43,524 bases of DNA, taken from Candidatus Rokuibacteriota bacterium (GTDB lineage: Bacteria > Methylomirabilota > Methylomirabilia > Rokubacteriales > CSP1-6). Position numbers and translations under genes: made by a program. Shown here piece by piece: positions 1-12,296 of this stretch. Numbering within the stretch: the stretch's first letter is position 1; every line of letters starts with the position of its first letter. Under the pieces are notes generated by a model. That model saw nothing but the letters and a program-made list of their open reading frames with translations, was not told the DNA's origin and did no database searches. The stretch lies in assembly GCA_016193045.1 (NCBI GenBank), contig JACPSW010000140.1, positions 1 through 43,524 of the forward strand. Direction: 5' to 3'.

Positions 1-2
1 AA

Positions 3-76
3 TGGCTGGGGGAGGAGGATTCGAACCCCCGCTACGTGGTCCAGAGCCACGCGTCCTACCACTAGACGATCCCCCA
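3..76 (-). tRNA. tRNA-Gln (anticodon CTG)
   Basis: Reading the minus strand, a 7-bp acceptor stem TGGGGGA pairs with TCCCCCA and is followed by discriminator G and an encoded CCA at 3-5. The anticodon arm is CGTGG, loop CTCTGGA, CCACG, which gives anticodon CTG for glutamine CAG codons. The T arm carries the canonical TTCGAAT loop, with one G-T pair in its stem. The D arm TCGTCTAGTGGTAGGAC is typical of tRNA-Gln. All four arms fold, so the call is firm. Confidence 0.96.
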
Positions 77-126
77 GCGGCGGAAGTGATTACACCACAG
101 GGGGTTACCACTGTCAACCAAAGCGG

Positions 127-163
127 CCCCTCTCCCTAGCCTTCTCCCCAAAGGGGAGAGGGG
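127..163. repeat. extragenic palindrome, family R1 copy 1
   Basis: A hairpin CTCCCC-AAA-GGGGAG is flanked by CCCCTCTCC and GAGAGGGG. It lies between the HU gene stop and the tRNA. It resembles the inner hairpin of the larger copies near 2552, 12297 and 14944. It lacks a U-tract, so it could stop transcription of the HU gene only weakly. Confidence 0.6.
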
Positions 164-172
164 AAGCGAGGC

Positions 173-445
173 TTAGCGGATGGCGGATTTGAGGGATTTG
201 CTGGGCTTGAAGCGGGGGACGCGCGCCGGCGGGATCCTCATGCTGTTGCCGGTGCGCGGGTTGATGGTCATCCGCGCCTGGCGGCGAGCGACCTGGAAAG
301 TGCCGAAGCCCGAGATGGTTACTCGGTGCCCCCTCCGCAGCGAGTCACGGACCGCGGCGAGAAAGGCGTCGATCGCGCGCTCGGCGGAGGCCTTGGTGCT
401 CCCCGTGGACTTCGCCATCGCTACCACCAGCTCCGCCTTGGTCAT
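173..445 (-). CDS. HU/IHF-family DNA-binding protein
   Basis: This 90-residue protein has the size and layout of bacterial HU. It starts MTKAEL with the two N-terminal helices, then the conserved core ISGFGTF (residues 44-50), then the DNA-binding arm with R-NPRTG and the closing PRFKPSK segment. HU proteins are dimers that bend DNA and compact the nucleoid. A strong ribosome site GGGAGG sits 8 bases ahead of the ATG, and a near-consensus sigma70 promoter lies upstream at 493-521. The gene stands alone and is divergent from the permease at 581. HU and IHF subunits cannot be told apart by eye. Confidence 0.93.
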   Translation of the reverse strand: MTKAELVVAMAKSTGSTKASAERAIDAFLAAVRDSLRRGHRVTISGFGTFQVARRQARMTINPRTGNSMRIPPARVPRFKPSKSLKSAIR

Positions 446-492
446 GACGAGTCCTCCCTCGCGGTCGCACGCTGTTGGAGAGACAACCTCCC

Positions 493-521
493 GTATAACC
501 GAAGCGGGGCGAGGGTGTCAA
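493..521 (-). promoter_or_regulatory. sigma70-type promoter of the HU gene
   Basis: On the minus strand TTGACA (521-516) is followed after exactly 17 bases by TTATAC (498-493). It lies about 50 bases ahead of the HU start codon. The -35 box is perfect and the spacing optimal. Confidence 0.75.
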
Positions 522-532
522 TAGGGTCGTGC

Positions 533-541
533 TGTTATAAT
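533..541 (+). promoter_or_regulatory. extended -10 promoter of the permease/ubiD operon
   Basis: TGTTATAAT is a perfect extended -10 element (TGnTATAAT) 40 bases ahead of the permease ATG. No good -35 box is visible at 17 bases, as is common for extended -10 promoters. It is divergent from the HU promoter. Confidence 0.6.
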
Positions 542-580
542 GGGGCGGCTTCGCCGACCTGCACTGGGAAGGAGCCGCGC

Positions 581-1090
581 ATGCTGCGAGGGGGCCCCGT
601 GGACGTCTCCACCATCATTCTGCTCGTGCTCGCCGTCGTCTTCACCATCCTCGCGTACCTGAAGGACCCGAGCCTGCCCTGGATCGGGGCGCGCAACGGG
701 TTCTCGCTCCTCTGGTTCATCCTTCCGCGGCTCGTCCCCGCGCTGATCCTGACGGGGATGCTCCAGGTGCTGATCCCCCAGGAGGTGGTGGGCCGCTACT
801 TTGGCCGGGAGGCGGGGTTCCGCGGCATCGTCATCGCCTCGGTGGCGGGCGTGCTCACGCCGGGCGGCCCCATGGTGAGCGTGCCGCTGATGGTGGCCCT
901 CGCCCACTCAGGCGCGGGCCTGGCCGCCCTCGTGGCGTACATGACCTCCTGGTCCCTCTTCGGCATCCAACGCATTATCGCCTGGGAAGCCCCGCTGATG
1001 GGCTGGCAGTTTGTCGTCGCGCGGGTGATCCCGAGCCTCGCCTTCCCCGTCCTGGCCGGTTGGCTCGTGAGCCTCTTCTCCCAGGAGTAG
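581..1090 (+). CDS. half-size membrane permease (ArsP_1/COG0701-like)
   Basis: This is a 169-residue integral membrane protein. Four or so hydrophobic segments are visible: residues 8-22, 35-60, 75-105 and 140-165. A glycine/proline-rich motif GVLTPGGPMVSVPL near residues 90-103 resembles the signature of the COG0701 permease family, where it lies in each half of a two-repeat protein. Classical members are about twice this length, so this looks like a single repeat that would have to dimerise. The substrate is unknown. I chose ATG 581 because GGAAGGAG precedes it; GTG 599 is an alternative. It lies 3 bases ahead of ubiD, so the two are probably co-transcribed. Confidence 0.65.
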   Translation: MLRGGPVDVSTIILLVLAVVFTILAYLKDPSLPWIGARNGFSLLWFILPRLVPALILTGMLQVLIPQEVVGRYFGREAGFRGIVIASVAGVLTPGGPMVSVPLMVALAHSGAGLAALVAYMTSWSLFGIQRIIAWEAPLMGWQFVVARVIPSLAFPVLAGWLVSLFSQE

Positions 1091-1093
1091 CCG

Positions 1094-2551
1094 GTGGCCT
1101 TCGCCGACCTCCGCGAGTTCATCGCCCACCTCGAAGCGCGGGGCGAACTGCGCCGCGTGCGCGCGCCGGTCAGCCGCGACCTCGAGATCAGCGAGGTCAC
1201 CGACCGCGTCTCGAAGGGCTCCGCCGCGGAGAACAAGGCGCTCCTCTTCGAGCAGGTCGAAGGGTTCGAGATGCCCGTCCTGATCAACACCTTCGGCTCG
1301 GCACGCCGGATGGCGTGGGCGCTGGGTGTGGAGGACCTGCACGAGCTGTCGGGGCGGGTCGAGAAGCTGCTCGACCTCAAGATGCCCGGGACATTCTTCG
1401 AGAAACTCAAGAAGCTGGGGACCCTCTTCGACCTCGCCAAGGCCGGGCCCAAGCGGGTCGGCGCGGCGCCCTGCCAGGAGGTTGCGGAGACGCGGAGCCC
1501 CTCGCTGAAGTCGCTCCCCATCATCAAGTGCTGGCCCGGGGACGCGGGGTACTACATCACGCTCCCCCTCGTCTTCACGAAGGATCCGGAGCGCGGCACG
1601 CGCAACGTGGGGATGTACCGCCTCCAGGTCTTCGACGACCAGACCCTCGGCATGCACTGGCAGACCCACAAGGGCTCGGCCGAGCACCATCGGGAGGCCG
1701 AGCGCCAGCAGGCGTCGAAGCCCATGGAAGTGGCCGTGGCGCTCGGCGCAGATCCCGCGACGATCTACACGGGCTCGGCGCCGCTCCCGCCGGGCGTGGA
1801 CGAGATCGTCTTCGCCGGGTGGCTCCGCGGGGCGGGCGTGGAGATGGTCAAGTGCAAGACGATTGATCTGGAGGTGCCGGCCCAGGCGGAGATCGTGCTC
1901 GAAGGCTTCGTGGACCCGAAGGAGCGCCGGCTCGAGGGGCCGTTCGGCGATCACACCGGCTACTACTCGCTGGCCCGCGACTATCCGGTGTTCCACCTGA
2001 CGGCGATCACGCACCGCCGGAGCCCCATCTACCCCACGATCATCGTCGGCCGGCCGCCCCAGGAGGACTACTGGCTCGGCAAGGCGACGGAGCGACTCTT
2101 CCTGCCGATCATCCGGATGCTCCTGCCCGAGGTGGTGGACATCAACATGCCCGCCGAGGGGATCTTCCACAACCTCGTCATCGTCTCCATCAAGAAGCGC
2201 TACCCCGGCCAGGCGCGCAAGGTGATGTACGCCCTCTGGGGGCTCGGGCTCCTGATGCTCGCCAAGAACATCGTCGTGGTGTCGGAGCACGTCAACGTCC
2301 ACGATCTCAGCGAGGTCGCCTGGCGGGCCACGGGCAACATCGACCCCAGGCGCGACCTGGTCGTCGTGGAGGGGCCGATGGACGATCTGGACCACGCCGC
2401 GCTTCGCCACCGCTACGGCGGCAAGCTCGGCGTGGACGCCACGGAGAAGGGACCGCTGGACAACGTGATCCAGGATTGGCCCGACGAGATCGTGATGAGC
2501 GAGGAGATCAAGGCGCTCGTCTCCCGCCGGTGGCGCGAATACGGATTGTGA
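1094..2551 (+). CDS. ubiD: UbiD-family prenylated-FMN decarboxylase
   Basis: The 485-residue protein has the full length of UbiD enzymes, which non-oxidatively decarboxylate aromatic or unsaturated acids using prenylated FMN. The family motif EGPFGDHTGYY lies near residue 281; its first Glu and the Asp five residues on match the catalytic acidic pair (Glu277/Glu282 in fungal Fdc1). The segment PAQAEIVLEG just upstream is also typical. The start is GTG at 1094, three bases after the permease stop. The next genes encode a UbiA-type prenyltransferase and a UbiE-type methyltransferase, so a role in ubiquinone or futalosine-route menaquinone synthesis (as MqnL) is likely. No UbiX flavin prenyltransferase is in the window. 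The exact substrate is inferred. Confidence 0.9.
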   Translation: MAFADLREFIAHLEARGELRRVRAPVSRDLEISEVTDRVSKGSAAENKALLFEQVEGFEMPVLINTFGSARRMAWALGVEDLHELSGRVEKLLDLKMPGTFFEKLKKLGTLFDLAKAGPKRVGAAPCQEVAETRSPSLKSLPIIKCWPGDAGYYITLPLVFTKDPERGTRNVGMYRLQVFDDQTLGMHWQTHKGSAEHHREAERQQASKPMEVAVALGADPATIYTGSAPLPPGVDEIVFAGWLRGAGVEMVKCKTIDLEVPAQAEIVLEGFVDPKERRLEGPFGDHTGYYSLARDYPVFHLTAITHRRSPIYPTIIVGRPPQEDYWLGKATERLFLPIIRMLLPEVVDINMPAEGIFHNLVIVSIKKRYPGQARKVMYALWGLGLLMLAKNIVVVSEHVNVHDLSEVAWRATGNIDPRRDLVVVEGPMDDLDHAALRHRYGGKLGVDATEKGPLDNVIQDWPDEIVMSEEIKALVSRRWREYGL

Positions 2552-2624
2552 CCCCCTCACCTTTCTCCCCCTCCCCCTCACCCGGCCCTCTCCCCCAGTG
2601 GGGGAGAGGATTGAGGTGAGGGGG
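2552..2624. repeat. extragenic palindrome, family R1 copy 2
   Basis: Outer arms CCCCCTCACC (2552-2561) and GGTGAGGGGG (2615-2624) enclose an inner hairpin CCTCTCCCCC-AGT-GGGGGAGAGG (2587-2609). It starts on the base after the ubiD stop codon and fills the ubiD-ubiA gap. The same architecture recurs at 12297 and 14944. Confidence 0.8.
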
Positions 2625-2648
2625 CCCGAATAGGTGAGGGGGAGCCTC

Positions 2649-3497
2649 ATGCCTAAGCTCCGGTATTTCCTCGACTCGATCAAGTTCGAGCACACCGTTT
2701 TCGCCCTGCCCTTCGCCTACGTCGCCATGCTGCTGGCGGCGCGCGGCTGGCCGGGGTGGCGGATCGTGATCTGGGTGACGCTGGCGATGGTCGGCGGGCG
2801 GACGCTGGCCATGAGCGTGAACCGCCTGGTGGACCGGGCCATCGACGCGCGCAACCCGCGGACCGCCGGCCGCCACCTTCCGCGGGGGCTCCTCAAGCCG
2901 TGGGAGATGGGTCTCTTGGCGGCGGGAGGCGCGGCGCTGCTCCTGGTCTCGGCCTGGCAGCTGAACCCCCTCTGCCTTCGCCTGGCGCCGCTCGCCATCG
3001 TCTTCCTCGTGGGCTATCACTACACCAAGTATTTCACCTGGAGCTCCCACTGGATCCTCGGCTTCACCGACGGGATCGCGGCGGCGGGAGGCTGGATCGC
3101 GGTGCGCGAGGCGTTCGACCTCCCCGCCTTCATCCTCTGGTTCACGGTCACCGTCTGGATCGCGGGCTTCGACCTCCTCTACGCTTGCCAGGACGTGGAG
3201 TTCGACCGGGCCGAGCGCCTCCACTCTTTTCCCGCGCGCTTCGGTGTTCCCGCGGCGCTATCGGCCGCCCGCGTCTGCCATCTGCTCACGGTGCTTTCGC
3301 TGGCGGCGCTCCCCTGGGCGATCCCGCTGGGCTGGGGATACTGGGCCGGCGTGGTCGCGGTGGCTGGACTCCTGATCTACGAGCACTCGCTTGTGTCGCC
3401 GACCGACCTCTCCCGCCTGGACATGGCCTTCTTCAACGTCAACAGCTACATCGCGGTGATCGTCCTCCTCTCCGCCCTGGTGGGGCTATGGCTCTAG
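2649..3497 (+). CDS. ubiA: UbiA-family aromatic prenyltransferase (MqnP-like)
   Basis: The 282-residue polytopic membrane protein transfers a polyprenyl chain onto an aromatic ring in the inner membrane. Both Mg-diphosphate motifs are present: NRLVDRAID at residues 58-66 and DLLYACQDVEFD at 175-186. About eight hydrophobic segments are visible. The phrase YACQDVEFDRAERLHSFP and the C-terminal YEHSLV resemble the UbiA-like subgroup that includes MqnP of the futalosine pathway, more than classical E. coli UbiA; that assignment is from memory of the family. ATG 2649 is preferred because GGGGGAG stands 5 bases ahead of it; an in-frame GTG at 2634 lies inside the repeat. It probably forms an operon with ubiD and ubiE. 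Confidence 0.9.
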   Translation: MPKLRYFLDSIKFEHTVFALPFAYVAMLLAARGWPGWRIVIWVTLAMVGGRTLAMSVNRLVDRAIDARNPRTAGRHLPRGLLKPWEMGLLAAGGAALLLVSAWQLNPLCLRLAPLAIVFLVGYHYTKYFTWSSHWILGFTDGIAAAGGWIAVREAFDLPAFILWFTVTVWIAGFDLLYACQDVEFDRAERLHSFPARFGVPAALSAARVCHLLTVLSLAALPWAIPLGWGYWAGVVAVAGLLIYEHSLVSPTDLSRLDMAFFNVNSYIAVIVLLSALVGLWL

Positions 3498-3519
3498 AAC
3501 CCCTCACCCCACTGACCCG

Positions 3520-3578
3520 GGGGTCAGGTCTTGCAATCACGCATTGTCTAGACATATTGCAATGCAAGACCTGACCCC
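3520..3578. repeat. long inverted repeat R3 (REP/Y1-transposase-type element)
   Basis: Perfect 16-bp arms GGGGTCAGGTCTTGCA (3520-3535) and TGCAAGACCTGACCCC (3563-3578) enclose a 27-base centre containing the palindrome TGTCTAGACA (3544-3553). The region is visibly more AT-rich than its surroundings. The arms end in the same TGACCCC/GGGGTCA as the R2 repeats. This organisation resembles REP-type palindromes mobilised by REP-associated tyrosine (IS200-like Y1) transposases. No transposase gene is in the window. The right arm overlaps the start of ubiE. Confidence 0.85.
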
Positions 3579-4278
3579 AAAGGCGGACAAGGCGCGCTAC
3601 GTCCAGGAGATGTTCACGCGCATCGCGCGCCGCTACGACCTCATGAACGGCCTCATGACGGGGGGGCGCCATCAAGCCTGGCGGCGGGCGGCGGCGCGGC
3701 TGGCGGAGCCCCAGCCCGGTGGCCTCGCGCTCGACGTGGCCGTGGGCACCGGCGACCTGGCGCTCGCCTTTCTCTCGGCAACGCATGTCCGCCGCGTGGT
3801 CGGCGTGGATTTCTCGGACGGGATGCTGAAGGTCGGGCGCGAGAAGCTCCGCCGCCTCGATCCCGCGGGGCGCGTGAGCCTGGTCGCCGGCGACGCCTTG
3901 AGACTCCCCTTCCCCGACAAGACCTTTGCCTGCGTCGCCTCGGCGTTCCTCCTGAGAAACCTGGCCGACCTTGCCCAGGGGTTCACCGAGATGCGCCGTG
4001 TGACCCAGGCCGGCGGCAGGGTCGTGGCCCTCGAGATCACCGAGCCGGCGCTTCCCGGCTGGAGCGCGGTGTTCCGCTGGTACTTCCGCCGCTTGGTCCC
4101 CCTCCTCGGCGCGCTCGTGAGCGGCCACCGCGAGGCCTATACCTACCTCCCCCAGTCCGTCGCTCGCTTCCTGCCGCCCCCCGAGCTCGCCCGCGTCATG
4201 GAGCGGGCGGGCCTCCGCGACGTCGGCTACCGCCGCCTCGGCCTCGGCACCGTCACGATCCACTCCGGCACCGCCTAA
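3562..4278 (+). CDS. ubiE: UbiE/MenG-type demethylquinone methyltransferase
   Basis: The 238-residue SAM-dependent methyltransferase matches UbiE/MenG, which C-methylates demethylmenaquinone or the ubiquinone precursor. Family features are visible: the N-terminal FTRIARRYDLMN segment (about residues 18-29), the SAM motif LDVAVGTGDL at 57-66, and GRVVALEITEP after the central strand. The ATG used here lies inside the right arm of repeat R3, so the first residues MQDLTPK are repeat-derived. No other ATG or GTG lies before the conserved KADKARYVQEMF segment. A TTG at 3544 lies wholly inside the repeat. No clear ribosome site precedes the ATG, and the left arm could mask it in mRNA. Confidence 0.9.
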   Translation: MQDLTPKADKARYVQEMFTRIARRYDLMNGLMTGGRHQAWRRAAARLAEPQPGGLALDVAVGTGDLALAFLSATHVRRVVGVDFSDGMLKVGREKLRRLDPAGRVSLVAGDALRLPFPDKTFACVASAFLLRNLADLAQGFTEMRRVTQAGGRVVALEITEPALPGWSAVFRWYFRRLVPLLGALVSGHREAYTYLPQSVARFLPPPELARVMERAGLRDVGYRRLGLGTVTIHSGTA

Positions 4279-4302
4279 ACGCAAATACGCATGCCTGACC
4301 CC
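4278..4302 (+). repeat. 25-bp repeat R2, copy A
   Basis: The sequence runs AACGCAAATACGCATG then CCTGACCCC. It is identical to 11816-11840 and to the reverse complement of 17639-17663. It begins on the last base of the ubiE stop codon. It shares the CCTGACCCC end with R3, so both probably belong to one mobile repeat superfamily. Confidence 0.9.
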
Positions 4303-4315
4303 AACGGAGGTCGCC

Positions 4316-4627
4316 ATGGCGCAAGATGACCGTGTGCTGCTGACAGTCTTGCTGCACCACGACCAGTCGAAGACGCTCGACGAGATCATGGCGCACCTGA
4401 AGAAGACCGGCTTCTACCGGGACTTCCCGCCGGAGGGGTCGGAGCTGGTCTCGTGGGTGGTCGCCATGTCCTACGGCTTCATCATCTACCTGCGAGTCCG
4501 GCCCGATGGCCTGCGCGCCCTCAACCGCTTCATGGAGCAGAAGGCGTGGGGCACCTTCCGCTACGAGGTCTTCCCCTCCTACGACTTCGCCCCGATCGCG
4601 GCCCAGTTAAAGAAAGACCACGCCTAG
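4316..4627 (+). CDS. conserved-looking small protein of unknown function
   Basis: This 103-residue soluble protein is not recognised. It has a good ribosome site (ACGGAGG, 7 bases before ATG) and codon use like its neighbours. It begins DDRVLLTVLLHHDQSKTLDEI and has a hydrophobic core at VVAMSYGFIIYLRV (residues about 46-60), then ends in a basic KKDHA. The length and alternating strand-helix character would suit a small ferredoxin-like alpha+beta fold such as an EthD-type dimeric barrel, but that is a guess. It follows ubiE after repeat R2 copy A. Confidence 0.75.
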   Translation: MAQDDRVLLTVLLHHDQSKTLDEIMAHLKKTGFYRDFPPEGSELVSWVVAMSYGFIIYLRVRPDGLRALNRFMEQKAWGTFRYEVFPSYDFAPIAAQLKKDHA

Positions 4628-4670
4628 CGGCTTGGCGCAGGCCGATATTCAGATACTTACGCCGGGCCCC

Positions 4671-5248
4671 ATGGAGAAGATCCTGACCGTCTCGCTCCCG
4701 ATCTTTGCCCTCCTCTTCAGCGGCTACGGCGCGGGGCGGCTCAGGCTCCTCAACGAGCCCGCCGTGGTGGGGCTGAACGGGACAGGGCGGGCACGGTCGG
4801 CGCGGGGCTCGTCCGCAACCCGCTTCTGCTGTCGATCTTCGGGGGCGCGCTGTTGAGCATCGCGGGGCTCTCCCTGCACGCCTCCCTCGACGCCTTCGGC
4901 AAGCTGCTGGGGTCGGCGGCGCTGCCGTGCGCGCTGTTCTCGCTGGGGGCGTCACTCGTCGGGAGAGCGGCGACCGCCGGGATGCGAGAGGTGGCGCCGG
5001 TCGTCGGGCTGAAGCTGGTGGTCCATCCACTGGTGGTCTAGCTCATGGCCGCGCACGTCTTCAGCCTGGACCCGCTCTGGGCGGCGGTGGCAGTGCTCGA
5101 CGCCGCTCTGCCTGTGGCAGCCAACGTCTTCGTCCTCGCGCGCCGCTACGACATCTACGTGGAGCGAGCGTCCAGCATCGTCCTGATCTCCACGACGGCC
5201 TCCGTGGTCACGGTCTCGGCCCTGCTGGCCCTCCTCAGCCCCCGCTGA
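4671..5248 (+). pseudogene. decayed AEC-family (auxin efflux carrier-like) transporter
   Basis: Three pieces of one membrane transporter can be read. The first frame from ATG 4671 gives the family N-terminus (MEKILTVSLPIFALLFSGYG... to LNEPAVVGLNG). At about 4780 the reading jumps to another frame, giving GLVRNPLLLSIFGGALLSIAG and GAALPCALFSLGASL-like sequence. A TAG at 5039-5041 then interrupts HPLVV-LMAAHVF where Trp would be expected. The last part runs to 5248 in the same frame. About 100 internal residues are missing, so there is a large deletion, a frameshift and a nonsense codon. Intact AEC carriers are about 300 residues. Confidence 0.85.
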
Positions 5249-5341
5249 CGCGCCCCTCCTCTCTTCTCGTCTCCCCTCTCTCGCTTGACCTGCCCCCTCC
5301 CCCGGGCTAGGCTAACCGCACTACTTCCCTGGAGGGCCCGA

Positions 5342-10305
<4,964 letters not shown>

Positions 10306-10309
<4 letters not shown>

Positions 10310-10671
10310 GCCGGCGTGTCCTCGTTGTCGAGGACCACGAGGAGAACCGCCGCATCATGCGCGACCTCCTGACGAGCGCCGGCTACGAGATGATCGAGGC
10401 GGTCACCGGGGAGGATGGGGTGACGCTGGCGGAGCGAGAGCGTCCGGACCTGATTCTGATGGACATCCAGCTCCCCGGCCTGGATGGCTACGAGGCCACA
10501 CGCCGGATCAAGGCCAACCCGGCGCTCCGCGCAATCCCCATCATCGCCGTGACGTCGTATGCTCTGAGCGGCGACGACGTCAAGGCGCGGGAGGCCGGCT
10601 GCAATGACTACGTCACCAAGCCCTTCAGCCCGCGCGCCCTCCTGGCTAAGATTCGTCAATACGTGCCGTGA
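10306..10671 (+). CDS. single-domain response regulator (CheY/DivK-like)
   Basis: The 121-residue receiver domain has every active-site residue: acidic pair E9-D10, phospho-acceptor D53 in [10 protein letters not shown], Thr/Ser at about 83-84 and K105 in TKPF. There is no output domain, so it acts by protein contact. Its ATG overlaps the TGA of the GAF kinase (ATGA), so the two are translationally coupled, and this is the obvious partner of that kinase. It in turn overlaps the next gene by 4 bases. Confidence 0.93.
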
Positions 10672-11810
10672 GAACCCCCCCGCGGATCCTTCTGGTCGAC
10701 GATAACCTCGCGAACCTGGACATTCTCCAGACGCGCCTCGCCGTCCACGGTTATGAGATCCTCACGGCGAGCGACGGGGAAGAGGCGCTCGCCCTCGCCC
10801 TGGAGAAGCAGCCGGACCTGATCCTGCTGGACGTCATGATGCCGAAGCTGGACGGCTTCGAGGTCTGCCGTCGCCTGAAGGCCGATTCCTCGTTGCCGTT
10901 CATGCCGATCATCCTCGTCACGGCCAAGGCGGACACGAAGGACATCGTGGCCGGCCTCGAGGCGGGGGGCGACGAGTACCTGACGAAGCCCGTGGACCAG
11001 GCCGCGCTGGTGGCTCGCGTCAAGTCCATGCTGAGGATCAAGGCCCTCCACGACACGGTCCACGAGCAAGCGGGGCGGCTCGAGGCCCAGGCCAGTCAGC
11101 TCGCCGAGTGGAACCGGACGCTCGAGCAGCGCGTCCAGGACCAGATCGCCGAGCTGGAGCGAGGCGGCAGGCTCAAGCGCTTCTTCTCGCCCCAGCTCGC
11201 CGAGCTGATCGTGGCCGGGGGGGCCGAGGATCCCCTCAAGACCCACCGCCGCGAGGTCACGGTGGTCTTTCTGGATCTCCGCGGCTTCACCGCCTTCGCA
11301 GAGACCTCAGAGCCCGAGGAGGTCATGGGTGTTCTCCGCGAGTACCACATCGAGATGGGGAAGCTGATCCTGGAGCACGAGGGGACGCTCGAACGCTTCA
11401 CGGGCGACGGCATGATGATCTTCTTCAACGACCCCGTGCCCGTGCCCAACCCGGCCGAGCGGGCGATCCGGATGGCGGTGGCGATGCGCGAGCGAGTGGG
11501 AGAGCTGATCGCCAAGTGGCGCAAGCTGGGGTACGAGTTGAACTTCGGCGTGGGGATCGCCCAGGGGTATGCGACCATCGGGGCCATCGGCTTCGAGGGG
11601 CGCTGGGACTACGGCGCGATCGGCACAGTCACCAACCTCGCCGCCCGGCTCTGCGGCGAGGCCCAGGGCGGCCAGGTCCTCGTGTCCTCCAAGGTGGCCG
11701 CCGTCCTCGAGGGCGTGATCGACGCCGAAGAGGTCGGCCCGCTCATCCTGAAGGGATTCCTCAAGCCTGTCCCCGCCTTCAATGTCCTCCGCCTCAAGCC
11801 CCGCGCCTGA
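10668..11810 (+). CDS. response regulator with class III adenylate/guanylate cyclase output
   Basis: The 380-residue protein has an N-terminal receiver with D55 in LILLDVMMP and K107 in TKPV. A coiled-coil linker follows (about 125-165), then a class III nucleotidyl cyclase domain from about 190. The two metal-binding aspartates are visible: D203 in FLDLRGFT and D247 in FTGDGMM. The product is probably cAMP, but specificity for ATP over GTP was not resolved. The start is GTG at 10668, overlapping the previous TGA. Kinase, CheY-like receiver and receiver-cyclase thus form one relay that could turn GAF sensing into a cyclic nucleotide signal. Confidence 0.92.
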   Translation: MRTPPRILLVDDNLANLDILQTRLAVHGYEILTASDGEEALALALEKQPDLILLDVMMPKLDGFEVCRRLKADSSLPFMPIILVTAKADTKDIVAGLEAGGDEYLTKPVDQAALVARVKSMLRIKALHDTVHEQAGRLEAQASQLAEWNRTLEQRVQDQIAELERGGRLKRFFSPQLAELIVAGGAEDPLKTHRREVTVVFLDLRGFTAFAETSEPEEVMGVLREYHIEMGKLILEHEGTLERFTGDGMMIFFNDPVPVPNPAERAIRMAVAMRERVGELIAKWRKLGYELNFGVGIAQGYATIGAIGFEGRWDYGAIGTVTNLAARLCGEAQGGQVLVSSKVAAVLEGVIDAEEVGPLILKGFLKPVPAFNVLRLKPRA

Positions 11811-11815
11811 CCCGT

Positions 11816-11840
11816 AACGCAAATACGCATGCCTGACCCC
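11816..11840 (+). repeat. 25-bp repeat R2, copy B
   Basis: Identical to copy A at 4278-4302. It fills almost the whole gap between the cyclase stop and the MaoC-like gene. It contains an in-frame ATG (11829) that could extend that protein by four residues, MPDP. Confidence 0.9.
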
Positions 11841-12284
11841 ATGCGTTACTTTGAGGATTTCAAGGTGGGCGATCGGTGGGAGTTCGGCGCGTGGTCGCTC
11901 GCCAAGGATGAGATGATCGCGTTCGCCCGGGAGTTCGACCCCCAGCCGATCCACACCGACGAGACCGCGGCGGCCCGGACCGCCTTCGGGGGCGTGATCG
12001 CCAGCGGCTGGCAGACGATCCTCAAGTGCATCCGGCTGTTCGTGGACGGCCTGATGCGGGACACTGCCGGCCTGGCGTCCCCCGGCCTGGATGAGCTCAG
12101 GTGGTTCAAGCCGGTGCGGGCCGGGGACCGTATCTCCGCGCGGGCCGAGGTGGTCGAGGTGGGCGAATCGAAGAAGAGCCCCGACCGCGGCCGGGTCCAC
12201 TTCCGGATCTACGGCGTGGACGAGTCGGGGGAAACGGTCCTGAGCGCCAAGGGCCTGTTCTTCGTCGCGCGCCGTCCCGGCTGA
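11841..12284 (+). CDS. MaoC-like hotdog-fold dehydratase
   Basis: The 147-residue single hotdog-domain protein begins [16 protein letters not shown], typical of MaoC-like (R)-specific enoyl-CoA hydratases. The hydratase motif [10 protein letters not shown] (residues 33-42) provides the expected Asp and His, and GVIASGWQT follows. It would hydrate a 2-enoyl-CoA or act on a related thioester; the substrate is unknown. I place the start at ATG 11841 because residues from MRYF on are conserved in the family, whereas ATG 11829 lies in repeat R2. Neither start has a clear ribosome site. It is followed by repeat R1 copy 3. Confidence 0.82.
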   Translation: MRYFEDFKVGDRWEFGAWSLAKDEMIAFAREFDPQPIHTDETAAARTAFGGVIASGWQTILKCIRLFVDGLMRDTAGLASPGLDELRWFKPVRAGDRISARAEVVEVGESKKSPDRGRVHFRIYGVDESGETVLSAKGLFFVARRPG

Positions 12285-12296
12285 AATGCCCCTCCC

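Noticed and set aside
2586..2609. R1 hairpins as rho-independent terminators
   Set aside because: No U-tract follows, and copies lie inside ubiD-ubiA and queE-queC, which should be co-transcribed.
908..2695. 595-residue open frame on the minus strand over ubiD
   Set aside because: It lies antisense to a clear UbiD enzyme, is rich in Arg/His/Glu/Asp in the pattern of a reversed GC-rich frame, and has no domain or ribosome site.
3544..3561. TTG start for ubiE giving MSRHIA
   Set aside because: The TTG lies inside the palindrome centre; the ATG at 3562 is a stronger start codon and closer to conserved sequence.
5039..5041. TAG in the AEC gene as recoding (pyrrolysine-like)
   Set aside because: The same gene has a large deletion and a frameshift, so ordinary decay is enough.
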